A stretch of DNA of 5,283 bases from UBA9676 sp036005525 (GCA_036005525.1 DASYQM010000018.1:1-5283); one strand, 5' to 3'. Counted from the stretch's first letter, positions 1-5,261 are shown. Numbers and translations are program-made. Notes: generated by a model from the letters alone, not told the origin.

Positions 1-24
1 CCGCATTATCCACAGTGGGCGGGA

Positions 25-765
25 TCAGATCCGGGGCAGCTGCTCCTCGGGCGCCCGGAGGGCGCGGAGAGATGCCTCGAAAGACATCAGCCGGCTGTGC
101 ACCTGCGCGGCCTCCGGGCTGCGGGCCCCGCCTGCCCCGCCCGCGGCCTGCTTCTCCGCCATTGCCGAGCGCAGCGCCTGCAGGGAGGCGAGCGCGTCCG
201 CGACCAGCTCGCGGTCTCCCTCACGGGGGGCGCTCTCCCGCAGCGAATACAGCTCCTGGGTCAGGTCGTCCGCGCGGGCCTGCAGGCCGGCCCAGCCGGC
301 GGCGGCCTCCCCAGCGGCCGGCGCCCCGCGGGCCTCGGCCATGCCCAGCGCGTCGGCCAGCGCCTGGCCTTTCGCATAGGCATTGATCACCCTGGAGTGC
401 CAGCCCGCCGCGGCGGCCGAGCGCCGGCCAGAGGCACGCGCGATCCACACGATCAGGCCGACGACGACGACCGCGGCCAGCACGATCCACAGCCACAGCA
501 GCGACGAGCCGGACCCGCCCGCCGCGGCCGGGGAGGCGGCCGCCGGGTTCTCCGGCGCCTGGCCAGTGGCAGGCGCTTCCGCGGTGGGCGCCGGCGGCGC
601 GATGCTCGCACTCCGGCTCGGGATCGCGGTCCGGCTAGGCGACAGGCTGGAGATCGCGGTCTTGATGGCGCCGCCGACCGGGCCGCTGCCCCCGCATCCG
701 GCCGCCACGGACCCCACCACCAGGGCCACCGCGGCCACCACCAGCCCTTTCCTCAGCCGCTTCAT
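25..765 (-). CDS. Uncharacterised lipoprotein with one transmembrane helix and helical C-terminal domain
   Basis: Encodes 246 residues. Seen: a basic N-terminus (MKRLRKG), a hydrophobic stretch at about 8-22 and Cys24 in the lipobox-like context SVAAGC, a typical bacterial lipoprotein signal. Residues 25-85 form a Pro/Ala/Ser-rich, low-complexity linker. A strong membrane helix follows at about 89-109 (LLWLWIVLAAVVVVGLIVW), with basic residues directly after it (RASGRR). Residues 118-246 look alpha-helical and possibly coiled-coil, with acidic and basic residues mixed among Ala and Leu. Inferred topology by the positive-inside rule: lipidated end and linker outside, C-terminal domain in the cytoplasm. 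The family resembles hypothetical actinobacterial membrane proteins, but I recognise no named domain and assign no function. The start at 765 was chosen over the in-frame ATG at 843 because a ribosome binding site and a clean signal peptide begin there. It is divergent from all other genes here. Sure of the gene and lipobox, unsure of its role. Confidence 0.85.
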   Translation of the reverse strand: MKRLRKGLVVAAVALVVGSVAAGCGGSGPVGGAIKTAISSLSPSRTAIPSRSASIAPPAPTAEAPATGQAPENPAAASPAAAGGSGSSLLWLWIVLAAVVVVGLIVWIARASGRRSAAAAGWHSRVINAYAKGQALADALGMAEARGAPAAGEAAAGWAGLQARADDLTQELYSLRESAPREGDRELVADALASLQALRSAMAEKQAAGGAGGARSPEAAQVHSRLMSFEASLRALRAPEEQLPRI

Positions 766-770
766 CCCGG

Positions 771-776
771 TCCTCC
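771..776 (-). promoter_or_regulatory. Ribosome binding site of the lipoprotein gene
   Basis: On the minus strand GGAGGA lies 5 bases before the ATG at 765. It decides the start: the longer frame back to 843 would add 26 residues rich in Arg, Pro and Gly ahead of the signal peptide, which would bury the lipoprotein signal. Confidence 0.8.
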
Positions 777-1112
777 GATCATCCCGCTCCTGCTGCGTGC
801 AGGCGCCCCGTCCAGGCAGCCGGGGGCATAGACCCGGCCGCATGCCTGCTACTGGCGCGCCGCCCAGCCCTCACCCGTCCTGGGGTGGGCCGGGCCAGCG
901 CGGCTTGCACGCCAGCGTCTCAAAGGCCAGCAGCGCCGGGATGCTTGCCCAATAACCCGGCCGGCCAAAGCGCTCCAGTCCATCTCGCCAGTGTCCTCTT
1001 GCCCGGCCGCCGCTCTCTGGGTTTTCGAACATCCCCTGTTCAGCATCCGCGGCCGGGACAAGCAAACGCCAGCCACTAGCTGATGCGCTACGGCTGATGT
1101 GGCTCACACCGT

Positions 1113-1131
1113 GGCCGGTACCACACCGGCC
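1113..1131. repeat. Perfect 7+7 inverted repeat
   Basis: GGCCGGT (1113-1119) and ACCGGCC (1125-1131) are perfect reverse complements around the 5-base loop ACCAC. No T-tract follows, so it is not a standard intrinsic terminator. It could be a hairpin or an operator, but nothing nearby indicates which gene it would serve; chance occurrence in GC-rich DNA is possible. Confidence 0.4.
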
Positions 1132-1182
1132 GGCAGCCAGGCGCGCTGCACAATACACCGCCAGGCGCCCTGCCGCGCGGTT

Positions 1183-1223
1183 AGCTGCCACTGGGCGGCT
1201 GCCCATCCTGGGGCGGCTTTTTT
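1183..1223 (+). terminator. Terminator-like hairpin followed by a run of six T
   Basis: AGCTGCC (1183-1189) can pair with GGCGGCT either at 1194-1200 (loop ACTG) or at 1212-1218, in each case with one G-U pair. The second copy runs straight into TTTTTT (1218-1223), the longest T run seen in the window. GCCC (1201-1204) can also pair with GGGC (1211-1214) close to the T-tract. The shape fits an intrinsic terminator on the plus strand, but I find no plus-strand gene ending just upstream, so it may be a relic, or it may shield downstream genes from read-through. Confidence 0.35.
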
Positions 1224-1378
1224 CGGCGCCTGGCGCGTTTCTCCGGGTGCCGCAAGAGCGCCCAGCCAAGCATCAGCCCGGCCACTACCGCAGGGGCGAG
1301 CCAGGCGGCCGGGGCATGAGCCCGTCAGGCAGTGAGGCAAGTTAGTAGGGTTTTAGTTCAAGTCTCGGGAACCCGGCC

Positions 1379-1620
1379 CGCACTATCGGCTTGGGAGACT
1401 TTGTCCAGCACTACGACGACTCGCGCGGGGCCGCCTGCATCTGCCAGATGAGCCTGAACGATGGCGTGTGGAAGCTGTGGTAAGAGGCCCCGGGCTTCTG
1501 CAGCGCTGCATCGGGGTGTTCTCCGGCGACGGCAGGACGATCGAGGGCGCCTGGGAGGGCCCAGGTGAAGGGCCGCAGGGGAAGCACGACTTTGACCTGA
1601 ACTACGTGCGGCCCGGGTGA
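1379..1620 (+). pseudogene. Decayed remnant of a small DUF1579-like protein (C-terminal half)
   Basis: Two adjacent frames together read as one conserved protein end. Frame one from about 1379 gives RTIGLGDFVQHYDDSRG and continues to MSLNDGVWKLW, ending at TAA 1481-1483. The same frame resumes with EAPGF (1484-1498). The reading then moves back by one base to LQRCIGVFSGDGRTIEGAWE from 1498 and ends HDFDLNYVRPG with TGA at 1618-1620. From memory, intact relatives in actinobacteria have a continuous block like DGVWKLWRDAPGFSQRFTG followed by FSDDGxTIxGxWE and HDFDLxY, so the stop replaces the Arg codon after LW and one base is missing near 1498. The family is thought to be a small beta-barrel-like fold of unknown function; the DUF1579 label is a resemblance, not certain. 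The N-terminal half is not found upstream. I am confident that this is a broken gene and less sure of the family name. Confidence 0.75.
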
Positions 1621-1665
1621 CTGGTCCGCGGCCAGAGCTGGAACCGGCGGCGATGCGGCGGCAGC

Positions 1666-1672
1666 GAAGGGG
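1666..1672 (+). promoter_or_regulatory. Ribosome binding site of the aminotransferase gene
   Basis: GAAGGGG ends 5 bases before the ATG at 1678. The in-frame GTG at 1672 overlaps this purine tract and is therefore not the likely start. No convincing -35/-10 pair is visible between the pseudogene end and this site. Confidence 0.65.
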
Positions 1673-1677
1673 TGATT

Positions 1678-2823
1678 ATGGACCCGTTGATTGATCCCGG
1701 GGAGTATGCAGCGCTTGGCTATTGCACCTATCTGAACCAGGCCTCGCTGGGGCTGATACCTCGCACCTCGCTGGAAGCGAGCGTCCGGTTCTTGACCGAT
1801 GTGGCCCAGCATGGCAACCTCCGCCTGTCGGACCAGGCCGAGGCAAGGGTGTTGGACGGGCTGCGCACGGCCGCGGCTGAGCTACTCGGCGCGCCGGTGG
1901 CGTTGGTCGCGGTGGTGGGCGGGGCGAGTGAGGGCTTGGGCCAGCTTGCCGCGCTGTTGTCCAGCGCCGGGGGCGAGGTGGTCTTGGTGTCCAGTGACTT
2001 CCCCAGCGTGACCTACCCGTGGCTGGCCGCCCGGGACCGCTTGGGCATGCACATCCGCTGGGTTCGCGACACCCCGGTCCACGACCTCACGCTCGCGCTG
2101 GGCGATGCCATCAGCGAACGGACAACAGTCGTGTGCGTCAGCCCGGTTCAGTTCGCCACTGGCAGCCAGGTCGATGTCGCGGCCCTGGTGGCGCGCGCCC
2201 GAGACGCTGGTGCCCGGGTGGTGGTCGACGTGACCCAGATGGCCGGTGCCGCTCCGGTCACCATGACCCAATGGGGAGTGGACGCGCTGGTCTGCAGCGG
2301 CTACAAGTGGCTGTCCGCGCCGTCCGGCGTTGCGCTGCTCGCCATTACCGAGAACCTGGCGGCGGCCACCCCCGTGATCGTTGGCTGGAAAGGCAGCGCC
2401 ACACCTTTCGACTTCACCCCGCAGGAACTCTCTCTCGCCGCCAACGCCCGCAGGTTCGAGCTGTCGACCATGTCCTACAGCGCCGCCGTGGGCCTGCTCA
2501 CCTCGATCAAGCTCCTCACCGGCATCGGGCTGACGGCGATCAGCGAGCACGCCAGCCGGCTGGCGGCCGATCTGGCCGAGCAGACCGCGCCGCTGGGATG
2601 GGCGCCTTACCGGGCGCCAGGTGAGCGTTCCGCAAGCGGGCACATCGTCTCGCTCAGCCACCCCACTGCCGCAGCCGACCAGATGCAGGCCGCGCTGGCG
2701 AGCCAGCACAAAATCAACACCAGCTCCCGCGCCGGCGGTATCCGGGTATCCCTGCACGCCTACAACAGCAGCGACGACATCCGCGCCCTCGCACAAGCGC
2801 TCGCCACCGTTACCCGACGCTAG
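1678..2823 (+). CDS. Class V aminotransferase-like PLP-dependent enzyme
   Basis: Encodes 381 residues, a usual length for the family. It is a cytosolic fold-type I pyridoxal-phosphate enzyme of the class V group (relatives: cysteine desulfurases, selenocysteine lyases, isopenicillin N epimerase-like enzymes). Seen: N-terminal YLNQASLGLIP (about 18-28); GGASEG (81-86), the phosphate-binding region; VVVDVTQMAG with Asp184, expected to bind the pyridine nitrogen, and Gln187; SGYKWL with Lys210, expected to form the Schiff base; a Gly-rich turn APSGVALL just after; and GGIRVSLHAYNS with Arg356, expected to bind the substrate carboxylate. All key residues are present, so the enzyme should be active. 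I see no cysteine in a mobile-loop position that would mark a cysteine desulfurase, and no Fe-S assembly partner nearby. Substrate and exact reaction (transamination, epimerisation or lyase) cannot be told. The start at ATG 1678 fits the ribosome binding site. It lies alone, 57 bases after a pseudogene. Confidence 0.93.
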   Translation: MDPLIDPGEYAALGYCTYLNQASLGLIPRTSLEASVRFLTDVAQHGNLRLSDQAEARVLDGLRTAAAELLGAPVALVAVVGGASEGLGQLAALLSSAGGEVVLVSSDFPSVTYPWLAARDRLGMHIRWVRDTPVHDLTLALGDAISERTTVVCVSPVQFATGSQVDVAALVARARDAGARVVVDVTQMAGAAPVTMTQWGVDALVCSGYKWLSAPSGVALLAITENLAAATPVIVGWKGSATPFDFTPQELSLAANARRFELSTMSYSAAVGLLTSIKLLTGIGLTAISEHASRLAADLAEQTAPLGWAPYRAPGERSASGHIVSLSHPTAAADQMQAALASQHKINTSSRAGGIRVSLHAYNSSDDIRALAQALATVTRR

Positions 2824-2912
2824 GCGGCCAGCGCTCTCCGTCTAGCCCCCCCAGCAGCCGCAGCGCGCCGACCCGCCGTTATTTGCGCCGTTCTCATCCG
2901 GGCCAGGATCGA

Positions 2913-2928
2913 TTCGGCTAGTGCCGAA
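2913..2928. repeat. Perfect hairpin TTCGGC-TAGT-GCCGAA between two genes
   Basis: A 6-bp perfect stem with a 4-base loop lies 90 bases after the aminotransferase stop and 70 bases before the next gene. It has no T-tract. It may be a transcript end of the aminotransferase gene (actinobacterial terminators often lack a U-run) or an operator for the downstream gene; the sequence does not decide. Confidence 0.4.
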
Positions 2929-2986
2929 CCGGGCATTCTGAACGCTCACGGTCTGTGCCTGGTCGGATCGGCCGCCGGTGACGCGG

Positions 2987-2992
2987 TAGCCT
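2987..2992 (+). promoter_or_regulatory. Candidate -10 element for a leaderless transcript of the toroid gene
   Basis: TAGCCT matches the actinobacterial TANNNT -10 pattern and is followed by 6 bases and then the GTG at 2999, so transcription could begin at the start codon itself. No purine-rich ribosome binding site is present before the GTG, as expected for a leaderless gene. The -35 region (around 2963-2969, TCGGATC) is weak, which is common for such promoters. Inference only. Confidence 0.4.
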
Positions 2993-2998
2993 GCGGCC

Positions 2999-3937
2999 GT
3001 GAGCGTGATCGGCTGGCTGCTAGAAGGCGACCCCGCCATCGGCTGGCAGGTGCTGCGGGATCTGACGAACGCGTCGGCCGGCGAGGTGGCGGCCGAGCGA
3101 GCCCGGGTGGCGCGCGATGGCTGGGGGGCGCGCCTGCTCGCGCTTGAGGATCCCGACGGGCTCTGGGACGGCGGCGCTTGCTTCCCCGCGTCCTACACCG
3201 GCGGTGAGCCGGGGCAGCCCTGGACGGCCACGATGCACACGCTGCAGACTCTGCAACTCCTCGGGCTTGACCCGGCGTCGGAGTCCGCCCGCCGGGCGAT
3301 CGGGCTCGTTGCGGAGAACGGGCGGTGGGAGCACGCCGGGCAGCGGTACTTCGACGGGGAGGTCGAACCCTGCATCAACGGCAGGACGATCGAGACCGGG
3401 GCCTACTTCGGGGTCCACGTCGGGGCGATCGCCGGACGGATCCTGGCCGAGCGGCTCGCTGACGGTGGCTGGAACTGCGAGGCCGAGAACGGATCGGTGC
3501 GGTCCTCCTTCGACACGACGATCAACGTCCTCGACGGCCTGCTCGAGTTCGAGCGCGCGACCGGCGGGTCTGCGGAGGTGCGCACGGCGCGCCGCAGCGG
3601 TGAGGAGTACCTGCTCGAGCGCGGCCTGTTCCGCCGCAAGAGCACCGGGGCCGTCGTCCAACCGGCGTATCTGGAGTTCGCGTTTCCGCACTACTGGCAC
3701 TACGACGTGCTGCGCGCGCTCGACTACTTCCGGCACTCAGGCGCACGCCCCGATCCCCGGATGGCGGAGGCGGTAGCGGTCGTGCGGTCGAAGCGGCAGC
3801 CTGACGGCCGGTGGCTGCTCGACCGCATCCATACTGGTCGCGTCCACTTCGATCTCGAGGGCGGCGCGGGCACGCCGAGCCGCTGGAACACCCTCCGCGC
3901 GCTCAGGGTGCTCGAGTGGTGGGACGGAACCACCTGA
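2999..3937 (+). CDS. Squalene cyclase/prenyltransferase-like alpha/alpha-toroid protein, uncharacterised
   Basis: Encodes 312 residues. The sequence looks like an alpha-alpha barrel (terpenoid cyclase/protein prenyltransferase fold): helical segments separated by turns of QW-like type, seen as PDGLWDGG (52-59), ENGRWEH (106-112), DGGWNCE (155-161) and PDGRWLLD (268-275). The N-terminus WLLEGDPAIGWQVLRDLT, the middle block CINGRTIETGAYFG (125-138), HYWHYDVLRALDYFR (231-245) and the C-terminus SRWNTLRALRVLEWW (294-308) are typical of a common actinobacterial family often annotated as squalene cyclase. It lacks the DxDD motif of squalene-hopene cyclases and is about half their length, so it is probably not a triterpene cyclase; function unknown. 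No signal peptide or membrane segment, so likely cytosolic. The start is GTG 2999; GTG 3005 is an alternative two codons in. No ribosome binding site is seen, which fits leaderless expression. No terpenoid genes lie nearby. Confidence 0.88.
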   Translation: MSVIGWLLEGDPAIGWQVLRDLTNASAGEVAAERARVARDGWGARLLALEDPDGLWDGGACFPASYTGGEPGQPWTATMHTLQTLQLLGLDPASESARRAIGLVAENGRWEHAGQRYFDGEVEPCINGRTIETGAYFGVHVGAIAGRILAERLADGGWNCEAENGSVRSSFDTTINVLDGLLEFERATGGSAEVRTARRSGEEYLLERGLFRRKSTGAVVQPAYLEFAFPHYWHYDVLRALDYFRHSGARPDPRMAEAVAVVRSKRQPDGRWLLDRIHTGRVHFDLEGGAGTPSRWNTLRALRVLEWWDGTT

Positions 3938-3955
3938 CCGTCGAAACGACCGTAA

Positions 3956-3972
3956 GCGAGCGGAATGCTCGC
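3956..3972 (+). terminator. Hairpin just after the toroid gene, possible terminator
   Basis: GCGAGC (3956-3961) and GCTCGC (3967-3972) form a perfect 6-bp stem with loop GGAAT, beginning 18 bases after the stop codon. There is no T-tract, so termination would have to be of the U-less type. The position after a stop supports the role; the strength of the evidence is modest. Confidence 0.4.
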
Positions 3973-4419
3973 CCCCGTGGCCGGGTCGAGGCCACCCCCT
4001 CCGGCCGGACACTTGCTGGCCAGAACGATGTGAGCCGCCCGGCAGCAGGCTGGCGGCGCAACGACCGGCGAACCAGATCACTGTCCACGATGGCATGGCA
4101 TCGGCTTCGTGACCGTCTGGGCAGATCCTGATGGCCGTAGCACAATCTGCCGTCCTGCTCCGCGGCACGCGATCGGCACGCATCCGGGTGGCAGACTCGG
4201 GTACAGGCATGGGAGCCAACAAGTGAAACCGGCGGGGGCCCTTTCCCGGCTCACCGTGCGTGACGCTGCGATCGTCCGGTCGCAAGCGAATGGCCGCTGA
4301 TCGGCGCGGCAAGCGCGAGTTAGGCCTACCGCCATGCGGGGTGCGCCGATTTGATCTGATCTGCGGTCTTCAGGCGTGGCCATGTCCGTCCCGGTGACGA
4401 TCGCGCTTAGCGGAGGTGC

Positions 4420-4458
4420 GGTGGGCAGCCGTGTTTGCGGCTAGTGATGGCTGCCACC
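4420..4458 (+). promoter_or_regulatory. Two mutually exclusive hairpins upstream of the SRPBCC gene
   Basis: Large stem: GGT plus GGCAGCC (4420-4422, 4424-4430) pairs with GGCTGCC plus ACC (4449-4458), 10 bp with one bulged G at 4423. Small stem: AGCCG (4427-4431) pairs with CGGCT (4438-4442) around TGTTTG. Both use bases 4427-4430, so they cannot form together. This resembles an attenuator or switch layout in an RNA leader, but no known riboswitch class is recognised and no T-tract follows. Confidence 0.25.
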
Positions 4459-4491
4459 TGCGGTCGGCGCTGCTGGGCCGGCCGGTCACGG

Positions 4492-4523
4492 TCCCTGGTC
4501 CTGCTGGTGATGGTGGCCAGGGA
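4492..4523. repeat. Inverted repeat TCCCTGG / CCAGGGA
   Basis: TCCCTGG (4492-4498) and CCAGGGA (4517-4523) are perfect reverse complements, and the stem can extend inward by a G-U and a C-G pair. The spacer is rich in TGG/CTGG repeats. It lies 85 bases before the SRPBCC start. It may be part of a structured leader; chance is also plausible. Confidence 0.3.
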
Positions 4524-4593
4524 GCGGACTAGGACGAGCTCAGCGATGAGTTCCAGGTCCGGCGGGCGTCAGAACCGGTACCAGGAGCGCATC

Positions 4594-4599
4594 AGGAGG
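4594..4599 (+). promoter_or_regulatory. Ribosome binding site of the SRPBCC gene
   Basis: AGGAGG, a full match to the anti-Shine-Dalgarno core, lies 8 bases before the GTG at 4608 and fixes the start of the reading frame there. Confidence 0.85.
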
Positions 4600-4607
4600 C
4601 GACCACT

Positions 4608-5081
4608 GTGGCCGACGAAACCGTCAGCGCGACCATGATCATTAACGCTCCGGCGGAGGTCATCTTCGCGGTCCTCGCCGACCCGGCCAAGCACACCGCG
4701 ATTGACGGTACCGGCTGGGTCCGCGGGCCCCTCGACAGCCAGCCGTTGACTGCGGCGGGGCAGGTGTTCCGGATGGCCATGTACCACGCTAATCATCCGG
4801 ACGGGAACTACCAGATGGCCAACCGGGTGCAGGTGTTCGACCCGCCGCGCGCCATCTCCTGGGAGCCGGGCCAGGACACTGGCGACGGCAGGCTGCGGTT
4901 CGGCGGCTGGGTCTGGCGCTACGACCTGGCCCCGGCCGGACCGTCCGAGACCAAGGTCACCTTGTCCTACGATTGGTCGGCGGTCCCCGGCTTCCTCCGC
5001 CAGCACATCGGATTCCCCCCGTTCCCTCCGGATCATCTGGGCAAGTCGCTGGCCCACCTCGCCGGCTTGGCCGCCGCGTGA
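4608..5081 (+). CDS. SRPBCC (START-like) domain protein
   Basis: Encodes 157 residues, a usual length for a single-domain SRPBCC protein. The fold is a helix-grip with a deep hydrophobic pocket that binds small lipophilic molecules; members include polyketide cyclases, AHSA1-like proteins and lipid-transfer proteins. Seen: the first strand and helix SATMIINAPAEVIFAVLADP (7-26), with the family pattern of a strand, then AP and a helix ending in DP; strand segments at about 50-58 (AGQVFRMAM), NYQMANRVQVFDPPRAISWE (67-86), with the typical turn FDPPR, and FGGWVWRYDLAP (98-109); a strand TKVTLSYDW (115-123); and a C-terminal helix HLGKSLAHLAGLAA (143-156) that would close the pocket. No signal peptide or membrane segment, so likely cytosolic. 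Ligand and activity cannot be inferred, and no polyketide genes are adjacent. Starts at GTG with a strong ribosome binding site. Probably transcribed alone. Confidence 0.92.
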   Translation: MADETVSATMIINAPAEVIFAVLADPAKHTAIDGTGWVRGPLDSQPLTAAGQVFRMAMYHANHPDGNYQMANRVQVFDPPRAISWEPGQDTGDGRLRFGGWVWRYDLAPAGPSETKVTLSYDWSAVPGFLRQHIGFPPFPPDHLGKSLAHLAGLAAA

Positions 5082-5117
5082 CCGGGCAGCAGGACCGCCA
5101 GGGCCCAGCCCTGCCCT

Positions 5118-5135
5118 CCGGCCTGGCCAGGCCGG
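5118..5135 (+). terminator. 18-base perfect palindrome after the SRPBCC gene, possible terminator
   Basis: CCGGCCTGGCCAGGCCGG is a perfect palindrome, 36 bases after the stop codon. Farther out, GGCCC-A-GC (about 5102-5109) and GCCGGGCC (about 5149-5156) can extend the structure with one mismatch. A strong GC hairpin without a T-tract at this position fits a U-less terminator between this gene and the next; a binding site for a dimeric protein is the alternative. Confidence 0.45.
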
Positions 5136-5203
5136 CCATGGTGGCCAAGCCGGGCCTATGACCAGGCCACGGAAAGAGGGCGAAGCCATCAGAGGGCGCA
5201 ACG

Positions 5204-5228
5204 CCTGCGAGCGGAGGCGGTTCGCAGG
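5204..5228. promoter_or_regulatory. Inverted repeat upstream of the last gene, candidate operator
   Basis: CCTGCGA (5204-5210) and TCGCAGG (5222-5228) are perfect reverse complements separated by 11 bases and end 33 bases before the ATG at 5262. The position suits an operator for a dimeric repressor, or a 5' leader hairpin. The regulator is unknown and no promoter hexamers are clear. Confidence 0.35.
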
Positions 5229-5261
5229 GAACGAGAAGCCGACGCGAGGGAGACGAGATCC

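Larger units (their letters stand above)
766..1378. other. Long stretch without a convincing gene
   Basis: About 610 bases. Open frames exist on both strands (for example minus 871-1269, minus 1104-1340 and plus 1097-1345), but they overlap one another, lack good ribosome binding sites, have weak G/C bias at third codon positions for this DNA and match nothing I recognise. The stretch contains the upstream region of the lipoprotein gene, in which I could not pick a convincing -35/-10 pair, a perfect inverted repeat at 1113-1131, a terminator-like structure at 1183-1223 and an unusually AT-rich patch near 1337-1362. It could be decayed coding sequence; the C-terminal part of minus 871-1269 reads somewhat like real protein (GYWASIPALLAFETL). 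Confidence 0.6.
3938..4607. other. Long stretch without a convincing gene
   Basis: About 670 bases. Frames on both strands (for example minus 4078-4383, plus 4109-4300, plus 4435-4638) have no ribosome binding site, implausible composition (rich in Arg, Ser and Cys) and no recognisable motif. A short minus-strand open frame (4407-4568) contains an amphipathic-looking segment LELIAELVLVRSLATI but has no start and no identified family, so it could be a remnant. Visible structures are the hairpin at 3956-3972, an imperfect dyad at 4267-4284, alternative hairpins at 4420-4458 and an inverted repeat at 4492-4523. The region must also hold the promoter of the SRPBCC gene, which I could not identify. 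Confidence 0.55.

Noticed and set aside
6..14. TTATCCACA, a perfect DnaA-box sequence
   Set aside because: A single copy. The only similar sites (two CGATCCACA within the lipoprotein gene) are weaker and explained by coding sequence, so there is no cluster and no origin.
766..843. Longer lipoprotein start at ATG 843
   Set aside because: It would put 26 unlikely residues before a clean signal peptide, and the ribosome binding site is at 771-776.
1300..1380. A degraded tRNA gene
   Set aside because: Only the T-loop core matches; the T-stem pairs poorly and no anticodon or D arm can be drawn upstream.
1592..1597. TTGACC as a -35 element for the aminotransferase
   Set aside because: It lies inside the pseudogene, encodes the conserved FDL residues, and has no acceptable -10 at the expected distance.
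1672..1677. GTG start two codons upstream for the aminotransferase
   Set aside because: The GTG overlaps the ribosome binding site, which is correctly spaced for the ATG at 1678.
1411..1812. Minus-strand open frame across the pseudogene and aminotransferase start
   Set aside because: It is antisense to recognisable conserved protein sequence and shows no motif of its own.
1882..2796. Long minus-strand open frame opposite the aminotransferase
   Set aside because: It is the usual antisense shadow of a GC-rich gene; the plus strand carries all catalytic motifs in order.
4407..4568. Short minus-strand frame as a transposase tail
   Set aside because: No start codon, no terminal repeats and no recognisable transposase motif; it remains only a possible remnant.
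2999..5081. Toroid and SRPBCC genes as a terpenoid or polyketide operon
   Set aside because: They are 670 bases apart with hairpins between, and no synthase, prenyltransferase or tailoring gene is present in the window.
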